A stretch of 64,000 bases of DNA from Candidatus Zixiibacteriota bacterium. GTDB lineage: Bacteria; Zixibacteria; MSB-5A5; GN15; FEB-12. The notes beneath the pieces are model-generated. The model worked only from the letters and a program-made list of their open reading frames with translations. It searched no databases and was not told the origin of the DNA. Of the stretch, positions 44,946 through 52,595 are shown one piece after another; the stretch's first letter is position 1; the number at the start of each line of letters is the position of its first letter. A program made the position numbers and the translations under genes. The stretch spans positions 248,001-312,000 of the forward strand of contig JBFLZR010000004.1 of the NCBI GenBank assembly GCA_040756055.1, in the 5' to 3' direction.

Positions 44946-44979
44946 GAGCCTCTTCAAACCGAAGCAGGCTCTTTTTTTT
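44946..44979 (+). terminator. Terminator-like hairpin just upstream of cysK
   Basis: GAGCCTCTTC, loop AAACC and GAAGCAGGCTC (one bulged C) are followed by eight T. It sits about 58 bases before the cysK ATG, so it either ends a short leader transcript (attenuation) or insulates cysK from upstream transcription. Confidence 0.7.
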
Positions 44980-45036
44980 GCACCTGCTTCTCGGTATTGA
45001 AAACGGCACACCGTGGACTCGGAAAGGATGTTCGAA

Positions 45037-45963
45037 ATGAGATTCCAAAATGTTATCGAAGCTGTCGGCCGAACGCCGCTGATCAAGCTCAACCGGATAG
45101 TCCCCCCCGGCTCGGCCACTGTGCTGGCGAAGATGGAGAGCTACAATCCGGGCGGCTCGGTGAAAGACCGAATCGGCGTTGCCATGATTCTGGCGGCCGA
45201 GAAATCGGGTGACCTGAGACCGGGAATGACCATCGTAGAGCCGACCTCCGGCAACACCGGAATAGCGCTGGCGATGGTAGCGGCGGCCCGGGGCTACCGG
45301 TGCGTGTTTACGATGCCGGAGACGATGTCGCTGGAACGTCGCTCACTGCTGAAACATTACGGCGCCCAAATAGTCCTCACCCCGGGCGATAAAGGGATGA
45401 CCGGCGCGATTGAAAAGGCGCTTGAGCTGGCCAATGAAGACGGCATGTTTGTCCCCTCCCAGTTTGACAACCCGGCCAATCCGGATATCCACCGCCGGAC
45501 AACCGGCCCCGAAATTGCCGCAGACCTTGGCGAGGATCATCTCGATGCCTTCGTGGCGGGCGTGGGAACCGGCGGCACTGTTACCGGAGCCGGCGGCTTC
45601 TTAAAGGACAAATATGGCTGCATGGTCGTTGCCGTGGAGCCGAAAGCCTCCCCCGTTCTCTCCGGGGGTGAGCGTGGACCACATCCGCTTCAGGGAATCG
45701 GGGCCGGCTTCGTGCCCGCCAACTATGACCCGTCGGTGGTCGACCGGGTCATTACGGTGGATGAATCCGATGCTTTCGAGACCGCCAGACTACTGGCCAC
45801 CAAAGAGGGTCTGCTGGCCGGTATATCGTCGGGGGCTATCGTGTGGGCGGCTCTTCAGATAGCCCGGGAAATCGGGGAAGGCAAATCGGTGGTAACGTTC
45901 GTCTGCGACACGGGTGAGCGGTATATCAGCACCAAGCTGTTTGAACATGAAGTCGAAAAGTGA
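45037..45963 (+). CDS. cysK: Cysteine synthase (O-acetylserine sulfhydrylase)
   Basis: A 308-residue PLP enzyme making cysteine from O-acetylserine and sulfide. It has VGRTPLIKL, the PLP Lys in [14 protein letters not shown], the substrate loop [18 protein letters not shown], the phosphate-binding [16 protein letters not shown], and [10 protein letters not shown] with [13 protein letters not shown] at the end. I chose the ATG at 45037 ([11 protein letters not shown]) with AAAGGA nine bases upstream; earlier in-frame starts (GTG 45013, ATG 45028) are less like the family. cysE follows 22 bases later. Confidence 0.94.
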   Translation: MRFQNVIEAVGRTPLIKLNRIVPPGSATVLAKMESYNPGGSVKDRIGVAMILAAEKSGDLRPGMTIVEPTSGNTGIALAMVAAARGYRCVFTMPETMSLERRSLLKHYGAQIVLTPGDKGMTGAIEKALELANEDGMFVPSQFDNPANPDIHRRTTGPEIAADLGEDHLDAFVAGVGTGGTVTGAGGFLKDKYGCMVVAVEPKASPVLSGGERGPHPLQGIGAGFVPANYDPSVVDRVITVDESDAFETARLLATKEGLLAGISSGAIVWAALQIAREIGEGKSVVTFVCDTGERYISTKLFEHEVEK

Positions 45964-45985
45964 GTCTCACGAAAGGACAATCAGT

Positions 45986-46561
45986 ATGCTGGCAATAATA
46001 GAAGATATCAAAGCTATCTACCGCAACGATCCGGCGGCGCGGAATATCGAATTTCTGCTTTATCCGGGATTTCACGCGATCACCCTCCATCGGTTCAGTC
46101 ATTTGCTGTACAGGCTGCGCATCCCGTTCGTTCCCCGTCTGTTGTCGCAGATTGGCAGGTTTCTCACCGGAGTGGAAATCCATCCCGGAGCGACTATCGG
46201 CAAGGGTTTTTTCTGTGACCACGGCGCCGGGGTTGTTATTGGAGAAACGTCCGTAATCGGTGACAATGCGGTGCTCTTTCACAACGTCACGCTGGGCGGC
46301 ACCGGCAAGCACCAGGGCAAGCGTCACCCGACCCTGGGCAACAATGTATTGGTGGGAACCGGAGCGGTTTTGCTGGGGCCTATCACCGTAGGAGACAATG
46401 TCCGCATCGGGGCCAACAGTTTTGTCGTCATGCGCGATATACCTTCCGACTGCACCGTGGCCGGCACTCCGGCCCGGATCATAAGCCGGCAGGGCGAACC
46501 GGTTGGGCAGGAACTTCCCCGGACCAACCATATCAGCTCAATCCCCGGTTTCGGGGGGTGA
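45986..46561 (+). CDS. cysE: Serine O-acetyltransferase
   Basis: A 191-residue hexapeptide-repeat enzyme that acetylates serine with acetyl-CoA, feeding CysK. It has the short N-terminus of the Bacillus-type enzyme (DPAARNIEFLLYPGFHAITL, HRFSHLLYR). The left-handed beta-helix follows (IHPGATIGKGFFCDHGAGVV, IGETSVIGDNAVLFHNVTLG with its catalytic His, GTGKHQGKRHPTLGNNVLVG) and VAGTPARII. The ATG at 45986 has AAAGGA upstream. It forms an operon with cysK. Confidence 0.94.
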   Translation: MLAIIEDIKAIYRNDPAARNIEFLLYPGFHAITLHRFSHLLYRLRIPFVPRLLSQIGRFLTGVEIHPGATIGKGFFCDHGAGVVIGETSVIGDNAVLFHNVTLGGTGKHQGKRHPTLGNNVLVGTGAVLLGPITVGDNVRIGANSFVVMRDIPSDCTVAGTPARIISRQGEPVGQELPRTNHISSIPGFGG

Positions 46562-46627
46562 GTGACCTGAAGCAGCGGCATCCGCCCCGGCGGTTACCAA
46601 CCGGGGAAATCGGGTGCGTTAAAATCA

Positions 46628-46656
46628 TTGACCTATTATGGGTCTGCGATTATATT
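46628..46656 (+). promoter_or_regulatory. Promoter of the small Cys-rich secreted protein gene
   Basis: TTGACC, 17 bases, TATATT. The predicted start is near 46663, giving a leader of about 178 bases with no recognised riboswitch. Confidence 0.7.
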
Positions 46657-46840
46657 TAGCTCAAGAGAGATCCCCTCACCCGGCATTTAGAATCACAGTC
46701 GAATCAAGCCGTGCTTTCCTTAAAATGAGCGCTATTCTGTCAACCGGGGATACTCGCCTTTTACGTGAGTCCGAGGTTGATAAAAACGATACCGGAATTT
46801 CGGGAAAACCACAAGGGTAGCCGTGAAAGGAGGCATCCTG

Positions 46841-47089
46841 ATGAGAGGTAATTCGAAAGCTATTTTGTCGAGCATTCTGCTGGTAGTGTTCGTGCTGTCA
46901 ATGGTCGGCACCGTGTACACCAAGGCCGACGCCGCCGCGAGTCCCAGACTGTTTGTATGCTGCACCAAGGTGCTGGCCAACGGTACGGTAATAGAGGGCT
47001 TGAAGCGTTACGGCGCGCCGGACGCGACCTGCTCCTATGATCTTTGCGTGGAAGTTGGCGAGTTCTGCAACTGTTCTATCACGAGGTAA
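46841..47089 (+). CDS. Small secreted Cys-rich protein
   Basis: An 82-residue precursor. The signal peptide (AILSSILLVVFVLSMVGTVY) ends near ADA-A. The mature part is about 50 residues with six Cys: FVCCTKVLANG, DATCSYDLCVEVGEFCNCSI. Disulfides, or metal or haem-free Cys binding, are possible; there is no CxxCH. No family recognised. AGGAGG seven bases before the ATG, its own promoter and its own terminator show a strongly organised, single-gene transcript. Confidence 0.78.
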   Translation: MRGNSKAILSSILLVVFVLSMVGTVYTKADAAASPRLFVCCTKVLANGTVIEGLKRYGAPDATCSYDLCVEVGEFCNCSITR

Positions 47090-47145
47090 GTTAGCGAATC
47101 TTTTTATTGTCCCCTGAATTTCCCGAAAACCGGTAGCAAGCACAT

Positions 47146-47173
47146 CAGGCCCCGCAGTGGGGCCTGTTTTTTT
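47146..47173 (+). terminator. Rho-independent terminator of the small Cys-rich gene
   Basis: CAGGCCCC-GCAGT-GGGGCCTG followed by seven T, 57 bases after the stop. Confidence 0.95.
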
Positions 47174-47200
47174 GTGTACCGAGTACGGTCTCTTGTCATT

Positions 47201-48259
47201 CTACCTCGAAACGAGCGCGAGCATATCTTCGCCGACGGCTATAATCCTGCCGGCGCTGATATAGGCGACGTGCGTCAGGTGGGAACCACCCTGATATGAC
47301 CTGTCGGTCCAGGTGTTTCCCCCATCTTCGGTCACGAGCACTTTCCCGGCATCGCCGACAGCCACACCGTTGTAACCGTCGAGAAACGAAACACTCCGAA
47401 GCGAGCTGTTCACGGTACTGTCTATATTTTGCAGAACCCAGCTGGTACCACCATCTTCGGTTTGGAAAATAGCGTCAAAAGAGCCTACGCACCAGCCGAG
47501 CGACTCATCGACCATATCGACGCTATACAATTGTATGGTATATTGAGCGCTATCTCCAGGGCGTGTCACCTGACAATTCGACGGATTTTCGCACCGGTTG
47601 AAGACCATCTGCTCGCTATCATACTTGAAGACGGCGGCGTTGGCCCCAACGATGCACCCGCTCGTGCTGCTTCCGAAATCAAGATCGTGGAGTCTACAAC
47701 TGTCTTGCGAGCACTGCAACAGGCTCCAGGTCTGACCGCGGTCGGTGGTGCGCAGAAGCACCTGGCTCGACTGATCGTCGGACCAGCTGCCTCCGATAGC
47801 GAAGCCACTCTGAAGGTCGCAGAATTCCACGGATGTCAACTGAGCGTTAACATCGAAGTGTTTTTGCAGGTAAGCCATAATCGAATCGCATTGCTCGGTT
47901 GAGTACACCAAAACGGCCTCATACGGATAGAGGCCCGACATCCCGGCGGCCCAGAAATTGAGGCTGTCGACGGGACACACGTCATAAAGCCACAGGCCTG
48001 ATCGATGGAAGACGCGCTCCCATGTCGCGCCGCCATCGATTGTCTTAAAGATATTTCCGCCGTACCCAACGATCCAGCCGGTGTTTTCGTCATAAAAAGA
48101 AACGGCCTGAAGGTTCGAGATGGCGATATTCTCTGTGGGTAAGCTGATGACATCCCAACCACCCTCGTCTGTCACGGGTCCGACACTATCGTCATCGCAT
48201 CCTATCGGTCCGATGACAGCGGCCAGGACGGCAATCGTCACGATAATACTCTTTTTCAT
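47201..48259 (-). CDS. YCF48/BNR-type beta-propeller lipoprotein
   Basis: 352 residues with lipobox GPIGC near residue 20. Repeats of the YCF48/BNR kind are plain: AVSFYDENTGWIVGYGGNIF, KTIDGGATWERVF, LLRTTDRGQTWSLL, GWCVGSFDAIFQTEDGGTSW, GVAVGDAGKVLVTEDGGNTW. They predict a six- or seven-bladed propeller at the cell surface. Function unknown. The ATG at 48259 has GGAGG upstream. Confidence 0.87.
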   Translation of the reverse strand: MKKSIIVTIAVLAAVIGPIGCDDDSVGPVTDEGGWDVISLPTENIAISNLQAVSFYDENTGWIVGYGGNIFKTIDGGATWERVFHRSGLWLYDVCPVDSLNFWAAGMSGLYPYEAVLVYSTEQCDSIMAYLQKHFDVNAQLTSVEFCDLQSGFAIGGSWSDDQSSQVLLRTTDRGQTWSLLQCSQDSCRLHDLDFGSSTSGCIVGANAAVFKYDSEQMVFNRCENPSNCQVTRPGDSAQYTIQLYSVDMVDESLGWCVGSFDAIFQTEDGGTSWVLQNIDSTVNSSLRSVSFLDGYNGVAVGDAGKVLVTEDGGNTWTDRSYQGGSHLTHVAYISAGRIIAVGEDMLALVSR

Positions 48260-48364
48260 ATTTCCTCCGTTTAAAGTCAAGTGGACGTCAGTTGATGTTG
48301 TGCGATCTATCTCAAGCGCGCGTCGATTTCCCGGCCGCCGCCCGCACCTTTGCGGCTTGACCTG

Positions 48365-48961
48365 TCAGAACCGCATCGAAACCCGCACCCCGGCGGCCGT
48401 TTGGTCTGGGTAGAAGGCCGGGGCGACGGACAATTTTTTTGGTCCGCAATTTCTATTAAAATCCCGGGCCGATTTCTCAGCGTCTTTGATGTCGCGGATG
48501 GCGCTATGCTCAATCAGAACCACCGATATCAGCAAAAACCCGCCGGCGATATAGTCTTCAAGGCCGGGCTGAATTTCAAAATTGCCGCCTGATTCATCGC
48601 CACCCGACTCGAGCGCGGCGATCATAAGAGCACTCAACCCTGCGATAGCGACGCGGGCGCCGATACCCTGCCACAGACGGCGGTTGTTACCGGCATAAGC
48701 ATGCCCGGCGCCAGGGCCCGCGATGACACCAACCGCAAGGCTCACAGTTCCCGCGATCAGCCAGGGACTTTGTCCGCTTTCGCGGCCGGAACCGTAACCT
48801 ATAGCGGCAACGCCGAGACCAATCGGCACTAAATGGCCGTAGGTCGACAGAGCCGTGGCCTTAGAGGTCGATTTATATTTGTGCGGCGCGGCGCTGTCTG
48901 TCGCCACGGAGTTGCCCGCGAACAGCACGAACGAGACGACTATGATTATCAGCCTTTTCAT
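48365..48961 (-). CDS. Hypothetical membrane protein
   Basis: 198 residues. A signal peptide (LIIIVVSFVLFAGNSVA) is followed by Gly/Ala-rich hydrophobic segments (VPIGLGVAAIGYGSG, LIAGTVSLAVGVIAGPGAGH, IAGLSALMIAALESGG, DYIAGGFLLISVVLIEHSAI), then a charged tail. The pattern suggests three to four membrane helices. No family recognised. AGGAAA precedes the ATG at 48961. It follows the propeller gene's direction but has its own spacer. Confidence 0.65.
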   Translation of the reverse strand: MKRLIIIVVSFVLFAGNSVATDSAAPHKYKSTSKATALSTYGHLVPIGLGVAAIGYGSGRESGQSPWLIAGTVSLAVGVIAGPGAGHAYAGNNRRLWQGIGARVAIAGLSALMIAALESGGDESGGNFEIQPGLEDYIAGGFLLISVVLIEHSAIRDIKDAEKSARDFNRNCGPKKLSVAPAFYPDQTAAGVRVSMRF

Positions 48962-49369
48962 AAACTGTTTCCTGTTTATCAGTATGTTTATTGGTACTTT
49001 TAACAGCCTGTTAAACAAAGGGTGTGCCACGTCATCCGGCGCGGGCCATCTCAGGGCAAGTGGCTATGAGACAGTTGTTTGATCTGTGGGAGTTGGAACT
49101 AAAGAAAGGTAGTGAGGCGGTTAGGAGGTTATCAGCGTGATAGCGGCTATCCACCTTGGACGATGTTACGACCCCAAGGAAATTACCGTCTGAGACATGA
49201 ATCAACCCGTGCCGGCATGATAGACCTGTCTTTGAGTTATGCGTCAAGCAATGAAAGTGTGCGATTTGGCTCCGAAAAACGATGCTCGACGGGCATCAAT
49301 CAAAAATCGGGCCCGGCAGTTTCAATTCCGGGCCCGACTGGAGTTCATTTTCCTTTGGGTGTGCCGCAC
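48962..49369. other. Intergenic stretch with terminator
   Basis: 408 bases. It contains the terminator of the upstream FG-GAP gene (49301-49337). The remainder shows no gene; the promoter of the hypothetical membrane protein must lie here but is not clear. Confidence 0.5.
49301..49337 (-). terminator. Rho-independent terminator after the second FG-GAP lipoprotein gene
   Basis: On the minus strand TCGGGCCCGG, an 11-base loop and CCGGGCCCGA are followed by TTTTTG. It lies 33 bases past the stop at 49370. Confidence 0.92.
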
Positions 49370-51358
49370 CTATTTGGTGTTGTTTATAATTACCAGCACC
49401 GCGCCGGCGGTCTCGTTGGTCACCGCCAGATCGACATCGGTGTCACCATCAAAATCACCCGCGCAAATATCGTTCATATATTCAGCGGTCGGCCCCAACT
49501 CGATCGCCGATGCAAACACACCACCGCCGGCGTTAACCAGAACCGAGATTCCCCACCCTGATGCCGCTATATCGGTGTCGCCATCGGCATCGAGATCCGC
49601 GGAGCAGATCGAATTGGGCTCGCTGACAACGGGGAGAACGCCCGCGTTGGTGAACCGCGCCGCTCCGCTGGTTCCGGTATTTTGCATTATGCGCACGCTG
49701 CCGGCACCTTTGCATACCACGGCAGCGTCGGCCCGCGTATCAGCGTTGAAGTCCCCGCTGCACAGCGAAACAGGCTGATCTTCGACGAGAAACTTGACGG
49801 CGGTGTTGTAGGTCAGCAACCCTGAACTTGTCAGCATCGAAACGCTATCGCTACTGGTATTGGCAGAGAGTATATCGAGGTAACCGGCGTTGTTGATATC
49901 GAACACACAGACATTTTCCGGAGCCGCGCCGAGACTTTTTCGCACCAGTTGCGAAAAGGTACCGGTACCGTCGTTGACAAGCACGAGAGCGTCACCGGTC
50001 ACTCTGTTTGTAGTCACAAGATCCCTGTCGCCGTCGTTATCGCAGTCCGCCAGGGCCATCCTTGTCAGGTTCTCATTCAGAGTCGTGCTGACCGAAGTAA
50101 AGGTTCCGCTTCCCGCATTGAACAGAATCACATACCCGCTGCCGGATGCCAGGATACACGCCAGGTCGACATCGCCGTCATTGTCGAGGTCGGCTGCCCG
50201 GACCCATTTGGCCGCTCCGCTTATGGCGAAGTTGCTGGCGGCGCCAAAAGTGCCATCACCGGCATTGGCAAAGATTGAAACATAAGCCGCATCGCTGTGT
50301 ACCACGGCCAGGTCCTTATCGCCGTCACCATCGAAATCGGCCGTACACACCGATATCGGGGTACCGGTCGCCGAATAGCTCACCGGTGTCCGGAAAGGTC
50401 TGTCCTGAGTGATCGTGATAACATCGGCCGGCTCCACAAGACCGACTGGCGTGATAGATATCTGGCAGCTCCTGGCGGCGCCGGTGCGATTGGGCTGGGC
50501 CACAAGTGACAGGTCGGTCGGCGAAGCACCGGAATCGGGTAAAACTGTCAGCCAGTCGGCGTCACTCTCGGCAACCCAGTTGCAGATCGGCACGCCCGAA
50601 CAGCTGAACACTGATAACTCAGGATTCGTCCCTCCGAGCGGCGGCGTGGCGAGTTCGTCGGCAGACGGGCACAGAATGTTACCGGCAACGGGCTGTACCA
50701 CTCGCAATGTCTGGGGTGATTCCCCGATACCGTCAGCCGTCACCGTAACAGTGGCGCTGCGGTCCGAGCCGGTGGTGTTGGCCAGGGCATCGATCGCGAA
50801 ACCTTCCGGGGTCGTACCCGAAGCAGCCGTAAGACTGAACCAGTCGGAGGACTCGGTGGCGGTCCAGTCGAAGGTGGCTCTGACTGTTCCGTTGAGAACG
50901 TTGATTGAGGGACTCTCTCCCCCACCGCTCGCAAAAATAAGGGCTGTATCCGATAAAAGCAGGGTCGAGCCGGACACAATTGCGGTGTCGAGGTTGCTGA
51001 CAATGGTTTGATTATTGTCGTTATCCAGGGCAATCAGACGGTAACGGTAGGTGGCATTGGCAACCAGTGCTCTGTCAACGCAGGCGCATTCAAATGCGTC
51101 CAGGGTGTCAGTAGTTACAAAATCGCCATCGAGCGTCTCGCTTCGCTGTACGAGATATGCCGAGCATATTGCCCGGTCGAGCCTGTTCCATGTAAGGACA
51201 ACTCCCGTCCACGAGAACTCGGCTTCAAGAAGCAGCTGATCGGATGCGGTTTCCTTATCAGGTGCTTCGGGATTATTGCTGCAGTTGATCAATAGAGCCG
51301 CAGCACACAAAGCGGTTACAAACGTGAGGCGCAGAACTTTTTTTTGAATCGACCTCAT
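49370..51358 (-). CDS. Secreted FG-GAP repeat lipoprotein with BACON-like domains
   Basis: 662 residues. Lipobox ALLINC is near residue 26. A fibronectin-like domain follows (ELEAEFSWTGVVLTWNRLDR-type segment, YRYRLIALDNDNNQT), then two BACON-like domains (FDWTATESSDWFSLTAASGT, GESPQTLRVVQP; CNWVAESDADWLTVLPDSGA, VITITQDRPF). At least six FG-GAP repeats come after (DFDGDGDKDLAVV, DLDNDGDVDLACI, DCDNDGDRDLVTT, DFDGDTDVDLAVT). It is a propeller-type surface protein, similar in build to the one at 13507. GAGGAG before the ATG; likely promoter at 51471-51499. Confidence 0.87.
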   Translation of the reverse strand: MRSIQKKVLRLTFVTALCAAALLINCSNNPEAPDKETASDQLLLEAEFSWTGVVLTWNRLDRAICSAYLVQRSETLDGDFVTTDTLDAFECACVDRALVANATYRYRLIALDNDNNQTIVSNLDTAIVSGSTLLLSDTALIFASGGGESPSINVLNGTVRATFDWTATESSDWFSLTAASGTTPEGFAIDALANTTGSDRSATVTVTADGIGESPQTLRVVQPVAGNILCPSADELATPPLGGTNPELSVFSCSGVPICNWVAESDADWLTVLPDSGASPTDLSLVAQPNRTGAARSCQISITPVGLVEPADVITITQDRPFRTPVSYSATGTPISVCTADFDGDGDKDLAVVHSDAAYVSIFANAGDGTFGAASNFAISGAAKWVRAADLDNDGDVDLACILASGSGYVILFNAGSGTFTSVSTTLNENLTRMALADCDNDGDRDLVTTNRVTGDALVLVNDGTGTFSQLVRKSLGAAPENVCVFDINNAGYLDILSANTSSDSVSMLTSSGLLTYNTAVKFLVEDQPVSLCSGDFNADTRADAAVVCKGAGSVRIMQNTGTSGAARFTNAGVLPVVSEPNSICSADLDADGDTDIAASGWGISVLVNAGGGVFASAIELGPTAEYMNDICAGDFDGDTDVDLAVTNETAGAVLVIINNTK

Positions 51359-51898
51359 AGACTCCTCCGCAAAACGGTACTACTTCACCCTGACCGGGCG
51401 CAACCGCTGCGTCCGGCCTGTTGTATTTCCTATTGTCTAGATAGGTATTTCGGACGATTGTCCGCTCTCGGAATTAATAGACGCTGGACGGGTTGTCAAT
51501 ATCAAAAGCAAAAGAAAGATAACAATTGGAGCTTCAGGTCCCTTTTCTGGGGGAGGTCTTTGTGCCGTGAGACCGATGGCACCGACGATGGATTGGGGGT
51601 AATTTTCACGATTCGATAAGGACCACCAGCACAAACTCATTGTTGGTCAAGGTGATGTCAGGCCCAGAAGAAGGCTTCTTCTAAAGGCAAGAGCGTGCCT
51701 AGGCACCAACTTTTTTCGGTAAGCCAAAGTGTCGGCTGGTGTATCTCATAACCAGCTGCCGGTAAAACAAAAAACCCAAGAATTCCGTTGCCATACCGCA
51801 TCGCAAAAGATTAATATTGTCTTCCGCCTGCACGGGGTACTTTTGCAATGCCCGCGAAAGGTGGTTACAGAGTCTTGTCAACGCTTGGAGAATTGTAT
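51359..51898. other. Divergent intergenic region
   Basis: 540 bases between the FG-GAP lipoprotein gene and the DUF486 gene. It holds the minus-strand promoter listed next. Several short open frames lack ribosome sites and protein-like composition. I see no RNA gene. Confidence 0.5.
51471..51499 (-). promoter_or_regulatory. Likely promoter of the second FG-GAP lipoprotein gene
   Basis: Read on the minus strand: TTGACA, 17 bases, TAATTC. The leader would be about 105 bases. Confidence 0.5.
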
Positions 51899-52249
51899 AT
51901 GCGAATAGTCCCGATTGTTATGCTGGTGTTCTCGAATCTCTTCATGACCTACGCATGGTACGGTCATCTGAAGGATTTTCGCGCGAAGCCGCTGCTGATT
52001 GTGATAGCCCTAAGCTGGGGTGTCGCCTTCTTTGAATACTGCCTTCAGGTTCCGGCCAATCGCATCGGCTTCGATTATTTCAGTCTCGGGCAGTTGAAGG
52101 TCATTCAGGAAGTCTTGACGATGATTGTCTTTGCGGGCTTTGCTTATTTCTACATGAAACAGCAATTGACCTGGGATTTCCTGTGGGCGGGTTTGTGTTT
52201 GGTCGGCGCCGCCTATTTCATGTTCCGGCATTTACCGTCAGGCAATTAG
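51899..52249 (+). CDS. DMT-type small membrane protein (DUF486)
   Basis: 116 residues with four membrane helices: IVPIVMLVFSNLFMTYAWYG, LLIVIALSWGVAFFEYCLQV, VIQEVLTMIVFAGFAYFYM, FLWAGLCLVGAAYFMF. PANRIGFDYFSLGQLK is the recognisable DUF486 block. These belong to the drug/metabolite transporter fold; the substrate is unknown. The ATG at 51899 has GGAGA upstream. Confidence 0.88.
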   Translation: MRIVPIVMLVFSNLFMTYAWYGHLKDFRAKPLLIVIALSWGVAFFEYCLQVPANRIGFDYFSLGQLKVIQEVLTMIVFAGFAYFYMKQQLTWDFLWAGLCLVGAAYFMFRHLPSGN

Positions 52250-52271
52250 CCGGGTGCGTCCGAGCGGACTC

Positions 52272-52496
52272 TCAGTTGAAAAAGATTCCGAATATCAGGG
52301 CTGCCAGCGCCATCGCGGCCAATACCAGCCGGGCATATTTCACCAGACCGTCAAAGTTTCGCTGATGCCAGTCGGCGAGGCCGCGCAGATGCAAAAACTT
52401 AAGGACGCGGATTCTGAGCGTCAGCATCTGCGGTGTTATCACCGCCATGAATACAAAGACCAGCCCCAGAGCTACAAATACAACCTGCTGAGTCAT
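52272..52496 (-). CDS. Small two-helix membrane protein
   Basis: 74 residues: a helix VFVALGLVFVFMAVITPQML, a basic loop (RIRVLKFLHLRGLADWHQRN), then a helix YARLVLAAMALAALIFGIFF. GGGAGG lies about five bases before the ATG. No family recognised. It converges with the DUF486 gene. Confidence 0.7.
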   Translation of the reverse strand: MTQQVVFVALGLVFVFMAVITPQMLTLRIRVLKFLHLRGLADWHQRNFDGLVKYARLVLAAMALAALIFGIFFN

Positions 52497-52595
52497 GTGA
52501 CCTCCCTGCTGTATCCAAATATTATACTCCCATGTACAGGTAGTTATTCAACAGATGTCAACTCTGAATCGATGGAATCCTGCCGAATCGATCCT

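Larger units (their letters stand above)
44421..45036. other. Gap with repeat copy 5 and the cysK leader
   Basis: 616 bases. The first 200 are AT-rich, with no gene seen. Repeat copy 5 follows at 44629-44704, then a leader-like region with an eight-pair hairpin (44833-44858) and a terminator-like hairpin just before cysK. No small coding frame with a ribosome site is convincing. Confidence 0.5.

Noticed and set aside
44760-45036. T-box or known riboswitch before cysK
   Set aside because: No AGGGTGG-type T-box sequence or recognised aptamer core was found; only simple hairpins are visible.
46638-46820. A 60-codon plus-strand frame before the Cys-rich gene
   Set aside because: It overlaps the promoter, has no ribosome site and no protein-like pattern; it is better read as leader.
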